NCBI RefSeq assembly: GCF_024171865.1 | Contig: NZ_JAMTCN010000001.1 | Span: 1 to 64,000, forward strand | Reading direction: 5' to 3' | Source: Prauserella aidingensis | GTDB taxonomy: Bacteria; Actinomycetota; Actinomycetes; Mycobacteriales; Pseudonocardiaceae | DNA length: 64,000 nucleotides | Part shown: positions 35,992 to 45,411 of the stretch, piece after piece | Layout of the letters: each line of letters begins with the position of its first letter | Numbering within the stretch: the stretch's first letter is position 1 | Notes under the pieces: generated by a model | Databases searched by the model: none | What the model was told of the DNA's origin: nothing | What the model saw: only the letters and a program-made list of their open reading frames with translations | Translations under genes and position numbers: made by a program

Positions 35992-36035
35992 ACGGCGGGC
36001 ACGTATCCGACAGCTGTCGGATACGTGCCCGCCGT
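35992..36035. terminator. Perfect 44-base palindrome, bidirectional terminator
   Basis: Two 22-base arms with no spacer, centred between 36013 and 36014, lying between convergent genes. As RNA it would form a very long hairpin on either strand. No T-run follows. Confidence 0.7.
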
Positions 36036-36062
36036 CGTGTGTGCGCTCGCCGAGGACAGGGC

Positions 36063-36428
36063 TCAGGAGAAGAGTGCGGGGTCCAGCTCGGCACCCGCCG
36101 CGGCGCCCGCTGTCGCGAGCAGGCAGACGGCGGCCAGGCGGAGGACGACCCAGTCGGTCGTCGCGCCCTCCGCCGACGGTGGTGTCCAGCCTGCGTCCCG
36201 GGCGGCGTCGCGCACCCCGCGGGCGTAATAGGCGAGCTGCGCCTGGGAGACGCCGCCCGCGCCGAGGGTCAGGATGTCGCGGATCGCCGCCGCGTGCTGA
36301 TCGACGGCCGCCAGCCTGCCCACCGGCAGGAGAGCGGGTGCGGCGCCGATCCGGCCGAGCCGGTCGGTGAGTGCGGCGAGTTCCCGCCCGGCGGCAGACT
36401 CCCGCCACGTGTTCATCAACCAACCCAT
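36063..36428 (-). CDS. Small conserved protein, DUF6401-like
   Basis: 121 residues: MGWLMNTWRESAAGRELAAL, then AVDQHAAAIRDILTL, AYYARGVRDAARDAGW and DWVVLRLAAVCLLA. The DQHAA..RD and YARGV.DAAR.GW blocks recall a small actinobacterial family annotated DUF6401; I am not certain of the number. No signal peptide; function unknown. The start is supported by a TAGACT hexamer eight bases upstream (leaderless). Confidence 0.6.
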   Translation of the reverse strand: MGWLMNTWRESAAGRELAALTDRLGRIGAAPALLPVGRLAAVDQHAAAIRDILTLGAGGVSQAQLAYYARGVRDAARDAGWTPPSAEGATTDWVVLRLAAVCLLATAGAAAGAELDPALFS

Positions 36429-36649
36429 GGCCCCATAGTCTATCCACCCGTTCGGGTGGATCTTCAGGTGCTTCGTGACTCGCGGTTGTCGACGGTGTGG
36501 GCGGGCGTTCGGCGTCGCCCCTGGTGTCGTGTGGGATCGCATGTGATGTTCGGCCTGCCTGGACGGTTGTGGAGTGCACGGCGTCACGGACATCTACGCT
36601 GTCCGGACCATGCAGTCCTGCCCGCTCGCCGGAACCCGAGGAGCCGCCG

Positions 36650-38278
36650 TTGAGTGACGACGAAGGCCGTCTGATCGCGGAGCGTTATCGCCTGCGTTCG
36701 CGCATCGGTACCGGAGCGATGGGCGTGGTCTGGCGTGCGGTCGACGAGGTGCTCGACCGCACGGTGGCGGTCAAACAGCTGCTGTTGCCGCCCGGCCTGA
36801 ACCAGCGCGAAGCGGAGACCGCGCGGCAGCGTGCGTTCCGCGAGGGACGCATGGCGGCCCGGCTGCAGCACCCCAACGCGATCACCGTCTACAACGTCGC
36901 CGAGGACGAGGGCCAGCCCGTACTCGTGATGGAGTTCCTTCCGTCCCGGAGCATGGCGGATCTGCTGGGCGAGGGACGCGTGCTGCCGCCCGCCGAGGTG
37001 GCACGACTCGGTGCGCAGGTCGCCTCGGCGCTGGGCGCGGCCCACGCCGCCGGTGTCGTGCACCGGGACGTCAAGCCGGGCAACGTGCTCATCGCGGAGG
37101 ACGGAACGGCGAAGATCACCGACTTCGGCATCTCGCGGGCCGCCGGGGACGTCACGCTGACCAGCACCGGCCTGTTCGCGGGCACACCCGCGTACCTGTC
37201 GCCGGAGGCGGCGCGCGGGTCCGACCCGGGCCCCGAGTCCGACGTGTTCTCCCTCGGAGCGACGCTGTACTCGATGGTCGAGGGCGGTTCGCCGTTCGGC
37301 ACGCTCGACAACGAGATCGCATTGCTGCACAAGGTGGCCACATCCGCGGCCACGCCGCCGCGGCAGGCCGGCCCGCTCGCCGGCCCGTTGCAGGCGATGC
37401 TGCACCAGGAGCCCGCGCAGCGCCCGTCGATGGCGCAGGCCGAGGAGGCACTGCGGGCCGTAGCCGCCGGGGCTGCGCCGCAGCTCGAACCCGCGACGGT
37501 GCCCGCAGCCGCTCCGGTCACCGCACCGATGCCCGCCGTGGCGGCGACGCCTGCGGCGGGAGCGGCGTCCGGGCAGCGGCCTGCGACCAGGGTGGGGTTA
37601 CCCGCGGTCGAGGCGCAGCAGCCGACGGACCGCCGGAAGCGGATCGCGGTCGTCGCGGCCGCGGTGGTGGCCGCCGTCGCCGTGGGAGTCCTCGTGTCCG
37701 AGATCCTGGTGCGGACCGTCGGCGCCTCCGGCTCGGAGGCCGGGGCGGCCCCGGCCTCCACGTCCGGCTCGGCCCCGTCGTCCTCGCGGGAACCGGAGAC
37801 GAGCACACCGCCGCAGCCGTCGCGCGCGGAGTTGGAGGCGGCGGTGGCCCACTACTACGCGCTGGTCCCGGACGACGCCGACACCGCGTGGAGCTCGCTC
37901 GGCCCTACGCTGCAGGCCCAGGGCCGGGAGCAGTACGAGAAGTTCTGGGACGGCATCGAGAAGGTCCGGGTCAGCGGCGGGCCCCGCGCCGTCGACGACG
38001 AGACCGTCAAGGTTCGCCTCGACTTCACGACCACCGACGGTGAACGCACCCGTGAGATGCACCGTCTGGCCATGACCGTGTCGGCATCGGGTGACCCGTT
38101 GATCGACTCCGACGAGGTCGTCGGCACCCGCGAGCTCGGCGGCAAGGGCGAGGACGAGAAGAAGGACGACAAGGGCGACAAGGACGACGAGAAGAAGAAG
38201 GAGGACAAGGACGAGAAGAACGAGGGTGAGGGCGAGAAGGACGAGAAGAAGGGCGACGGGGACGACGACGAGGAGTAG
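36650..38278 (+). CDS. Membrane Ser/Thr protein kinase (PknB-like)
   Basis: 542 residues. Kinase domain 10-285: GTGAMGVVW glycine loop, Lys42, HRDVKPGN at 138-145 and DFG at 158-160, then an activation loop ending in GTPAYLSPE. A Pro/Ala linker leads to one membrane helix (332-356) and an extracytoplasmic NTF2-like segment (AVAHYYALVPDDADTAWSSL). The last 45 residues are almost entirely Lys, Asp, Glu and Gly. No PASTA repeats. TTG 36650 is chosen for GAGGAG seven bases upstream. Co-directional with the VanW gene, suggesting a cell-envelope role. Confidence 0.9.
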   Translation: MSDDEGRLIAERYRLRSRIGTGAMGVVWRAVDEVLDRTVAVKQLLLPPGLNQREAETARQRAFREGRMAARLQHPNAITVYNVAEDEGQPVLVMEFLPSRSMADLLGEGRVLPPAEVARLGAQVASALGAAHAAGVVHRDVKPGNVLIAEDGTAKITDFGISRAAGDVTLTSTGLFAGTPAYLSPEAARGSDPGPESDVFSLGATLYSMVEGGSPFGTLDNEIALLHKVATSAATPPRQAGPLAGPLQAMLHQEPAQRPSMAQAEEALRAVAAGAAPQLEPATVPAAAPVTAPMPAVAATPAAGAASGQRPATRVGLPAVEAQQPTDRRKRIAVVAAAVVAAVAVGVLVSEILVRTVGASGSEAGAAPASTSGSAPSSSREPETSTPPQPSRAELEAAVAHYYALVPDDADTAWSSLGPTLQAQGREQYEKFWDGIEKVRVSGGPRAVDDETVKVRLDFTTTDGERTREMHRLAMTVSASGDPLIDSDEVVGTRELGGKGEDEKKDDKGDKDDEKKKEDKDEKNEGEGEKDEKKGDGDDDEE

Positions 38279-38441
38279 GGCGACGCGGGGTGCCCGGAGG
38301 GCGCCGACCACGGCCCGAGGCGACGTTCCGTCGACCCGCCGGGCCGGCCCGGCTGCGCTCGGGTGAGGTCCCTGCGACCGATGTCACGCACTGCGGTAAT
38401 TTTGCGATGATTGCCGTAGCTGAACGCCTCAGAGGAATACC

Positions 38442-41099
38442 TTGGCCCAGGACGACGACTCCGTGACGCCCGACCCTGCGACGCCAGGCTCCGGTGACGT
38501 ACCGGATCCGACCGCGGGAACCACGTCGGCGTCCGGCGGGCCCACCGGAACCGACGAGGCCTCCACGCCCGACTCCGGCGATATCGCACAGACCGATATC
38601 GCACAGGCGGAGGGCGCCACGCGGCGCAGTGATGCTGTGGAGTCCGCCGAGTCTCACGAGGCCGTGGAGTCCGAGGCCCCGAACTCCGAGGCCGTGTACT
38701 CCGACGATGCGAAATCCGACGATGCGAAATCCGAGGATGCGGGGTCCGGGGATACCGAGTCCGAGGATGCCGCGTCGGTGGGCGCTGGGGAGGACGTCGG
38801 CGAGCTCGACTTCGAGCCGGACACGGGCGAGGTGACGCCGGCGGCGCCCACCGGTACGAGCGCGTCCGCGCCGCAGCCCGACGGCGACCCGTCGGAGACG
38901 GCCGGTGCGGACCAGCCGGCGTGGCCGTCGGAGACCGATGCGGCCGCCCTCGGCGCGGACCACGGCGCGGCCGCCACCACCGAGGCGGATGGGACCGGCG
39001 CCGCCGCGGAGCAGGGCAGCGCCGCCGCGGACGACACAGCCGTCCTCGAGCCCGTCGACGGGACCGAATCCCGCGACAGCGAATCCCCCGACACCGCGAC
39101 CCAGGACACCGGATCTCCCGACACCGAATCGGACGAGTCCCGGAAGTCCGCCGGCGCCGGGCTGCTGGCCGCGGACGTGCCGTGGCGCCGGGTCGGCGTG
39201 ATCGCGGCGGCCGTCGTGGGGGTCCTCGTCGTGCTGTACGGCCTCGACCTGCTGATCAACCAGGGAGACGTGGCACGCGGCCGCACCGTCGCGGGGGTCG
39301 ACGTCGCCGGGCAGAGCCGTGAGGACGCCGAACGGACGCTGCGCCGCGAACTCGACGAGTCCTCGCCGGTCACCCTCACCGGGGGTGGCGAGCACACGCT
39401 CGCTCCCGAATCGGCAGGCCTGGCCGTGGACTGGCAGGCGACCCTCGACGCCGCGACCGACCAGCCGCTGAACCCGTTCGCGCGTGTGGCGTCGCTGTTC
39501 ACGACCGAGGACATCGGACTCGTCTCGACCGCGGACTCGGCACAACTCGACGCCGAACTCGAGCGGCTCCGCGACGACATCGACCGGGAGGCCTCGGAAG
39601 GCACCATCCGGTTCGACGGCACGACGCCGGTGCCGGTCGACCCGGTGAAGGGCCGGGAGCTCGACGTGGCCGGGGCGAAGTCGGCGATCCTGGCCCGCTG
39701 GGCCACCCCGGACGGGGTGGAACTGCCCGTGCGCATTCTGGAGGTGCGGTCGACGCCCGACACCGTCCGCGACGCGGTGGCCGACCTGGCCGAACCGGCC
39801 GTCTCCGCGCCGGTGACGATCCGCGGGGAAGGGGCGGAAGCCACCGTGCGGCCGCGCGGCATCGCACGGTCGCTGACGTTCGACGTCCGCGACGACGGCA
39901 CGTTGACCGCCGGGATCGACGAGGAGGTGCTGCGCGAGGTCGCGGGGCCGCAGCTGGCCTCGACCGAGGACCCGGGCCGCGACGCCCGCTTCACGTTCGA
40001 GGGCGGCAGCCCGACGATCCGGCCGTCCACGGACGGCTACGGCGTGGACTGGGCCACGGTCGCGAAGAAGCTCCCCGGTGTGCTCACCGGCGACGGCGAG
40101 CGCTCGGTGACAGCACCCTACGGCGAGCAGCCCGCCGAGCTGACCACGAAGGAAGCGCAGGCCCTCGGCATCGAGGAGGTCGTCGGCGAGTTCACCACCA
40201 GCGGCTTCGCCTACGACTCGGGGCTGAACATCAAGCAGGTCGCGCGCGAGGTCAACGGCGCGATCGTCGAACCGGGGGAGACGTTCAGCCTGAACGAGTA
40301 CACCGGGCCACGAGGGGTCGAGCAGGGCTACGTGTCCGCCGGCATCATCTCGGGCGGTCAGGCCTCGCGGGCCGTCGGCGGCGGCATCTCGCAGTTCGCG
40401 ACGACGCTCTACAACGCGTACTACTTCGCGGGCCTGAAAGACGTGGACCACCAGGAGCACAGCTACTACATCAGCCGTTATCCGGTGGGGCGCGAGGCCA
40501 CGGTGTTCCAGAACCCGGACGGGTCGAGTGTCATCGACCTGAAGTTCAAGAACGACTCGCCGAACGGCATCGTCATCCAGACGATCTGGACCCCGAGCGA
40601 CATCACGGTGAAGCTGTGGGGCACCAAGCGCTACGAGATCGAATCGGTCAACGGCGGCAGGTACAACTACACCGCGCCACCGACCGAGGTCCTGCCGGCG
40701 AGCGAGTCCTGCGTGCCGAGCAGCGGTTCCAGCGGCTTCAGCACCAACGACACACGCGTGTTCAAGGACCCGGAGACCGGTGAGGTGATCCGCCGCGAGA
40801 AGCGTGACGTCGTCTACCGGGGCCAGACCGCGGTCGTGTGCCTGGAACCGGAGCCCGAACCCGAGCCGCCGGACGGTGGCGGCGACGGTGACTCCGGTGA
40901 CGGCAACGGCGACGGCGGAAACGGGGGCGACGGCGAGGCGCCGGGCAACGGCGAATCCGGCGGCGGCAACGGTGACGGCAACGGCGGCGGCAATGGCGAG
41001 AACGGCGCCGGCAACGGGGACAGCGGAAGCAACGGCGGCGGTAACGCCGCCGGCCGAGGGCCGGCCGGCGGCGCGGGCGGACCCGCCGGCGCCCGCTGA
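38442..41099 (+). CDS. VanW-family cell-wall protein with long disordered termini
   Basis: 885 residues. Residues 1-245 are acidic and Ser/Thr/Asp/Glu-rich without expected structure; a single membrane helix lies at 251-272; then two peptidoglycan-binding-4-like domains and a VanW domain (about 568-735: TSGFAYDSGLNIKQVAREVN, GETFSLNEYTGPRG, AVGGGISQFATTLYNAYYF). The C-terminal 100 residues are Gly/Asn repeats. VanW proteins occur with glycopeptide-resistance genes and in many cell walls; biochemical role unknown. TTG start with AGAGGA five bases upstream. Confidence 0.88.
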   Translation: MAQDDDSVTPDPATPGSGDVPDPTAGTTSASGGPTGTDEASTPDSGDIAQTDIAQAEGATRRSDAVESAESHEAVESEAPNSEAVYSDDAKSDDAKSEDAGSGDTESEDAASVGAGEDVGELDFEPDTGEVTPAAPTGTSASAPQPDGDPSETAGADQPAWPSETDAAALGADHGAAATTEADGTGAAAEQGSAAADDTAVLEPVDGTESRDSESPDTATQDTGSPDTESDESRKSAGAGLLAADVPWRRVGVIAAAVVGVLVVLYGLDLLINQGDVARGRTVAGVDVAGQSREDAERTLRRELDESSPVTLTGGGEHTLAPESAGLAVDWQATLDAATDQPLNPFARVASLFTTEDIGLVSTADSAQLDAELERLRDDIDREASEGTIRFDGTTPVPVDPVKGRELDVAGAKSAILARWATPDGVELPVRILEVRSTPDTVRDAVADLAEPAVSAPVTIRGEGAEATVRPRGIARSLTFDVRDDGTLTAGIDEEVLREVAGPQLASTEDPGRDARFTFEGGSPTIRPSTDGYGVDWATVAKKLPGVLTGDGERSVTAPYGEQPAELTTKEAQALGIEEVVGEFTTSGFAYDSGLNIKQVAREVNGAIVEPGETFSLNEYTGPRGVEQGYVSAGIISGGQASRAVGGGISQFATTLYNAYYFAGLKDVDHQEHSYYISRYPVGREATVFQNPDGSSVIDLKFKNDSPNGIVIQTIWTPSDITVKLWGTKRYEIESVNGGRYNYTAPPTEVLPASESCVPSSGSSGFSTNDTRVFKDPETGEVIRREKRDVVYRGQTAVVCLEPEPEPEPPDGGGDGDSGDGNGDGGNGGDGEAPGNGESGGGNGDGNGGGNGENGAGNGDSGSNGGGNAAGRGPAGGAGGPAGAR
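38700..38744 (+). repeat. Three 15-base tandem repeats inside the VanW gene
   Basis: Two exact copies of tccgacgatgcgaaa and a diverged third, encoding repeats of S-D-D-A-K in the disordered N-terminal region. In-frame unit length means copy number can vary without breaking the gene. Confidence 0.8.
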
Positions 41100-41136
41100 C
41101 CCGTCCGTGCGTCCCGCCCGGTGACGCACGGACGGG
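41100..41136. terminator. Bidirectional terminator
   Basis: Perfect 14-base stem (41100-41113 with 41123-41136), 9-base loop, exactly filling the gap between the convergent VanW and selD genes. Confidence 0.75.
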
Positions 41137-42129
41137 TCAGCGCACGATCACGGTCCGGTCGCCCTGTGCCCGGAGCTCACCGATGACCGATGCTCCCGGG
41201 ATCTCGCCCGCGACGACCAGGCCTCCCGAGGTCTGTGCGTCGGCCAGCAGCAGCGCCGTGTCGCCGTCCACCGCCGAGACGTCGACGTGCGGGCGCACCC
41301 AGTCGAGGTTGCGCGCGCTGCCACCGGGGACGAACCCGTCGGCCAGCGCCTGCCGTGCACCGTCCACGTAGGGCACCGCCGCGGCGTCGATCACCGCGGT
41401 GACACCGCTCGCCCGCGCCAGCTTGTGCACGTGCCCGAGCAGTCCGAATCCCGTCACGTCGGTGGCACACGTGATGCCCGCGGCGACGGCGGCGCGGGAG
41501 GCGGCGTCGTTGCGCGTGGTCATGACGTCGATCGCCGCCGCGTGGCGCTGTCCGGTCGCCTTGTGGTGGGCGTTGAGCACGCCCAGGCCGAGCGGCTTCG
41601 TCAGGGACAACGGCGTGCCGGGCGAGCCCGTGTCGTTGCGGAGCAGCCGGTCCGGGTGGGCCAGGCCCGTGACGGCGAGACCGTACTTCGGCTCGGGGTC
41701 GTCGACGCTGTGGCCGCCCGCGAGGTGGCAGCCCGCGGCGGCGCAGACGTCCGCCCCGCCGCGCAGGACCTCGGTCGCCAGATCCGGCGGCAGTTGGTCC
41801 CGGGGCCAGCACAGCAGGTTCAGCGCGAGGAGCGGCGCGGCGCCCATGGCGTAGATGTCGGAGAGGGCGTTGGTGGCCGCGATCCGGCCCCAGTCGTAGG
41901 CGTCGTCGACCACGGGGGTGAAGAAGTCGGTCGTGGCGACGACGGCCTGGTCGCCGGTGATCCGCACGGCGGCCGCGTCGTCGCCGGTCTCGAGGCCGAC
42001 GAGCAGGTCGCCCGGCGCGCCCGGTGGCGTGACGGCGCCGAGGCCGCGCACCATCTCCTCGAGTTCGCCGGCGGGGATCTTGCAGGCACAGCCGCCGCCG
42101 TGGGCGTACTGGGTCAGTCGGGGGGTCAT
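41137..42129 (-). CDS. selD: Selenide, water dikinase
   Basis: 330 residues, normal SelD size. Glycine-rich N-terminal active site HGGGCACKIPA with Cys14, Cys16 and Lys17 (the Cys/Lys pair needed for selenophosphate synthesis), followed by ETGDDAAAVRI, ATTDFFTPVVDDAYDWGRIA and TDVTGFGLLGH. The active site uses Cys codons, not in-frame TGA. It makes selenophosphate from selenide and ATP. Divergent from tRNA-Sec and selAB, completing a selenocysteine locus. Confidence 0.95.
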   Translation of the reverse strand: MTPRLTQYAHGGGCACKIPAGELEEMVRGLGAVTPPGAPGDLLVGLETGDDAAAVRITGDQAVVATTDFFTPVVDDAYDWGRIAATNALSDIYAMGAAPLLALNLLCWPRDQLPPDLATEVLRGGADVCAAAGCHLAGGHSVDDPEPKYGLAVTGLAHPDRLLRNDTGSPGTPLSLTKPLGLGVLNAHHKATGQRHAAAIDVMTTRNDAASRAAVAAGITCATDVTGFGLLGHVHKLARASGVTAVIDAAAVPYVDGARQALADGFVPGGSARNLDWVRPHVDVSAVDGDTALLLADAQTSGGLVVAGEIPGASVIGELRAQGDRTVIVR

Positions 42130-42206
42130 AACCCGATCCTGCCTGTGCGGGCCGTGATCGGCCTTGCGAGGATGACGGCATGTCGGCGATCGCGGCATTG
42201 CTGCAG

Positions 42207-42298
42207 GGAGGCGCTTCCGGCCTGGTGACCGGCCCGGTCTTCAACACCGTGGAACGGCAGACACTGTCGTTGGCGGGTTCGATTCCCGTTCGCCTCCG
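42207..42298 (+). tRNA. selC: tRNA-Sec (anticodon TCA)
   Basis: 92 nt. Acceptor GGAGGCG (42207-42213) pairs with CGCCTCC (42291-42297), G discriminator, no encoded CCA. The anticodon loop CTTCAAC carries TCA. A long variable arm (ACGGCAG/CTGTCGT) and a T arm that I count as six pairs give the 13-pair acceptor-plus-T stack typical of tRNA-Sec. It lies between selD and selA, which supports the call. Confidence 0.93.
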
Positions 42299-42322
42299 CG
42301 AGGACCGGTGCGGGGGTGCGTC

Positions 42323-43624
42323 GTGACCGACCCACGGCGGCGCATCCCCCGCACCGACGCCCTCCTCGCCGAACCACGACTCGCGAAGGCCGCCGACGAG
42401 CTCGGCCGCGACCGGGTGAAGACGGCGATCGTGGCCGCACAGGATCGCGCGCGGGCCGGGGAGATCGCGCCCGAGGACGTGGCCGACGAGGCGCTGGCCG
42501 CGGCCGACGCCCCGCCACCACAGCCGACGAGCCTGTCCCCGGTCGTGAACGCGACCGGCGTCGTCGTGCACACCAACCTGGGCAGGGCGCCGTTGTCGGC
42601 GGCGGCACTCGACGCGGTACGGACGGCGGTCGGATACACCGACGTCGAATTCGACCTCGCAGGCGGCCATCGCGCACGCAGGGGTACGGGAGCGCTCGCG
42701 GCGCTCGCCGAGGCGGTACCGGACGCGGGCGGCGTGCACGTGGTCAACAACAACGCCGCGGCGTTGCTGCTGTGCGCGCTGACACTGGCGCCCGGCAAGG
42801 AGATCGTGGTCAGCCGCGGCGAGCTGGTCGAGATCGGTGACGGCTTCCGGATCCCCGAGTTGCTGACCTCGGCGGGCGCGCGGCTGCGGGAGGTCGGCAC
42901 GACCAACCGGACCAGCGCGGCCGACTACGCCGCGGCGATCGGACCCGACACGGGGTGCGTGCTCAAGGTGCATCCGTCGAACTTCCGCGTCACGGGCTTC
43001 ACCGCGGAGGCCTCGATCGCCGAGCTGACCGGGCTCGGCGTGCCCGTCGTCGTGGACATCGGGTCCGGCCTGCTGCGCCCTCATGCGCTGGTGCCGGAGG
43101 AGCCGGACGCGACGACGGCGCTGCGGGCGGGTGCCGCGCTGGTCACCGCGAGCGGGGACAAGTTGCTGGGCGGTCCGCAGGCCGGTCTGTTGCTGGGGGA
43201 GACCGGGCTGGTCGAACGGCTGCGACGGCACCCGGCCGCCCGGGCGCTGCGGGTGGACAAGCTGACGTTGGCCGCGCTGGAGGCGACGTTGCGTGGTGGG
43301 ACTCCGCCGGTGGCGGCCGCGTTGGACGCCGACGTCGGCGAGCTGTGGGTGCGGGCGGAACGGCTCGCGGCGGAGCTGACGTCGCGCGGCGTGGAGGCCG
43401 CGGCCGTCGACTCCGTCGCGGCGGTCGGCGGCGGCGGTGCCCCGGGGGTGGAGCTGCCGAGCGTGGCCGTGAGCCTGCCGGAGTGCTGCGCCGAACCTCT
43501 GCGCACGGGCAGACCGGCGGTCGTCGGCAGGCTCGACCGCGGCAGGTGTCTGCTGGACCTGCGGACGGTGCCGGAGGACGCCGACGCCGAACTGGTCGAG
43601 GCGGTGGTGCGATGCACGTCGTAG
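42323..43624 (+). CDS. selA: L-seryl-tRNA(Sec) selenium transferase
   Basis: 433 residues. Conserved NATGVVVHTNLGRAPLS, GYTDVEFDLAGG, NNNAAALLLCALTLAPGKEI, and the PLP lysine Lys280 in SGDKLLGGPQAG. SelA converts Ser-tRNA(Sec) to Sec-tRNA(Sec) using selenophosphate, as a large ring-shaped complex. GTG 42323 is preferred; GTG 42308 adds five residues. It begins 25 bases after the tRNA gene and overlaps selB by 13 bases. Confidence 0.95.
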   Translation: MTDPRRRIPRTDALLAEPRLAKAADELGRDRVKTAIVAAQDRARAGEIAPEDVADEALAAADAPPPQPTSLSPVVNATGVVVHTNLGRAPLSAAALDAVRTAVGYTDVEFDLAGGHRARRGTGALAALAEAVPDAGGVHVVNNNAAALLLCALTLAPGKEIVVSRGELVEIGDGFRIPELLTSAGARLREVGTTNRTSAADYAAAIGPDTGCVLKVHPSNFRVTGFTAEASIAELTGLGVPVVVDIGSGLLRPHALVPEEPDATTALRAGAALVTASGDKLLGGPQAGLLLGETGLVERLRRHPAARALRVDKLTLAALEATLRGGTPPVAAALDADVGELWVRAERLAAELTSRGVEAAAVDSVAAVGGGGAPGVELPSVAVSLPECCAEPLRTGRPAVVGRLDRGRCLLDLRTVPEDADAELVEAVVRCTS

Positions 43625-45393
43625 CCACCGCGGGGCACGTGGATCACGGCAAGTCCACGCTGGTCCGCGCGCTGACCGACATGGAGCCCGACCGGCTCGC
43701 CGAGGAGCAGCGGCGCGGGCTGACCGTGGACCTCGGATTTGCCTGGACCAGGCTCGGGGCTGTCGACGGGGAGGGCGACGGCGACGCCGAGACCGGCGGT
43801 CTCGACGACGTCGTGGCGTTCGTCGACGTGCCGGGTCACGAGAGGTTCGTGCCGAACATGCTCGCGGGCGCGGGGCCGGTCACGGCGGCCATGATCGTCG
43901 TCGCGGCCGACGAGGGGTGGCAGGCGCAGTCGGCGGAGCACCTCGCCGCGCTCGACGCCTTCGGCGTGTCGCGCGGCCTCCTGGTGGTCACGAAGGCGGA
44001 CCGGGCGGACCCGGCCGAGGTGATCGCCGACGCCCGATCCCGGGTCGCGGCCACGACTCTCGGGGACGTACCCGCGGTCGCGGTGAGCGGACGTACCGGC
44101 GCCGGACTCGACGAGCTGCGGCGCGCCCTCTCCCGGCTGGTGCGCGGGCTGCCCGAACCGGATCCGGTCGCGGACGTGCGGCTGTGGGCCGACCGGGTGT
44201 TCACGATCCGAGGGGCGGGCACCGTCGTCACGGGGACGTTGGGCGCGGGGCGGGTCGCCGTCGGCGACGAACTCGAGTTGTCGGGGTCGGGCGGACGGGT
44301 CACCGTGCGCGGGGTGCAGGCCCTGGGCCGCGACCGTGGGGAGGTGTCGGCGGTCGCGCGGGTGGCCGTGAACCTGCGAGGTGTCGGGCGTTCCGGGGTT
44401 CACCGCGGCGAGGCGCTGCTCACCCCGGGGGCCTGGCGGCCCACCTCGGAGGTCGACGTGCGGCTGCGCGGCGACAAGGCAGGCGAACTGCACCGCGACC
44501 TCGTGCTGCACGTCGGTGCCGCGGCCGTCCCGTGCCGGGTGCGCCCGCTGGGGGACGACACCGTGCGACTGGCGCTGGCGCAGCCGTTGCCGCTCCGGCA
44601 CGGCGACACCGGGCTCGTGCGCGATCCCGGGGAGCACCGGGTGCCCGCGGGAGTGGAGGTCCTCGACCCGGACCCGCCCGCCCTGCGCCGGCGCGGGGCG
44701 GCGCGGGAACGGGCGCGGGAACTCGACGGGACCGATCCGGCCGTGGCCTACGTGCGCCGCTGCGGTGTGGTGGCGCCGGCCGAGTTGCGTGCTCGCGGGT
44801 TCCACCCGGACGTGCCGGAGCTGGCCGGACTGCACGTCGACGCGGACCTGCTGGCCGAGCTGCCCGGGCGCGCGGCCGAGCGCGTGGCAGCCCACGCGGA
44901 GGCCGAGCCGCTCGCCGCGGGGATGCCCGTCGAGGCGCTGCGCCGCGACCTGGGTGTGCCGGCCGTGCTGATCTCCCGCATCGTCGACCGTGCAGGGTTG
45001 GAGTTGAGCGACGGCCTGGTACGCAGGCCGGGCGCCATGGTGCTCCCGCAGGCGGTCGAGCGGGCGGTGCAGCGACTGGAACGACGTCTCGCGGCGAACC
45101 CCTTCCAGGCTCCGGAGGCCGACGATCTGGCGGAGCTGGGGTTGGGGCAGCGCGAACTCGCCGCGGCGGAACGGGCGGGCAGGCTCGTCCGGCTCACCGA
45201 CACCGTGGTGCTGGCGGCCGGGGCGCCGGACCTGGCGGCGCAGCGGTTGGCGCGGCTCGAGACGCCGTTCACCGTCAGCCAGGCCCGCCGGGTGTGGGAC
45301 ACGACCCGCCGGGTCGCCGTGCCCCTGCTCGAGCGGCTCGATGCCGACGGGGTGACCCGGAAACGCGACGACGGTACCCGCGAGCTGGGCTGA
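43612..45393 (+). CDS. selB: Selenocysteine-specific elongation factor
   Basis: 593 residues. GTPase motifs GHVDHGKS (8-15), DVPGHE (72-77) and TKAD (127-130); EF-Tu-like domains II and III to about 340; then the C-terminal winged-helix repeats that bind the SECIS RNA. A short acidic Gly/Asp/Glu insert at about 50-66 is unusual. SelB delivers Sec-tRNA to UGA codons. Start overlaps the end of selA, so coupled. Confidence 0.95.
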   Translation: MHVVATAGHVDHGKSTLVRALTDMEPDRLAEEQRRGLTVDLGFAWTRLGAVDGEGDGDAETGGLDDVVAFVDVPGHERFVPNMLAGAGPVTAAMIVVAADEGWQAQSAEHLAALDAFGVSRGLLVVTKADRADPAEVIADARSRVAATTLGDVPAVAVSGRTGAGLDELRRALSRLVRGLPEPDPVADVRLWADRVFTIRGAGTVVTGTLGAGRVAVGDELELSGSGGRVTVRGVQALGRDRGEVSAVARVAVNLRGVGRSGVHRGEALLTPGAWRPTSEVDVRLRGDKAGELHRDLVLHVGAAAVPCRVRPLGDDTVRLALAQPLPLRHGDTGLVRDPGEHRVPAGVEVLDPDPPALRRRGAARERARELDGTDPAVAYVRRCGVVAPAELRARGFHPDVPELAGLHVDADLLAELPGRAAERVAAHAEAEPLAAGMPVEALRRDLGVPAVLISRIVDRAGLELSDGLVRRPGAMVLPQAVERAVQRLERRLAANPFQAPEADDLAELGLGQRELAAAERAGRLVRLTDTVVLAAGAPDLAAQRLARLETPFTVSQARRVWDTTRRVAVPLLERLDADGVTRKRDDGTRELG

Positions 45394-45411
45394 GTGACGG
45401 CCGCGTGTCCG

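Noticed and set aside
38025-41129. A 1034-codon minus-strand frame opposite the VanW and kinase genes
   Set aside because: Composition artefact of GC-rich coding DNA; no domains, whereas the plus strand has clear VanW and kinase motifs.
42084-42093. SelD as a selenoprotein itself
   Set aside because: The active-site codons are TGT and TGC, not TGA.
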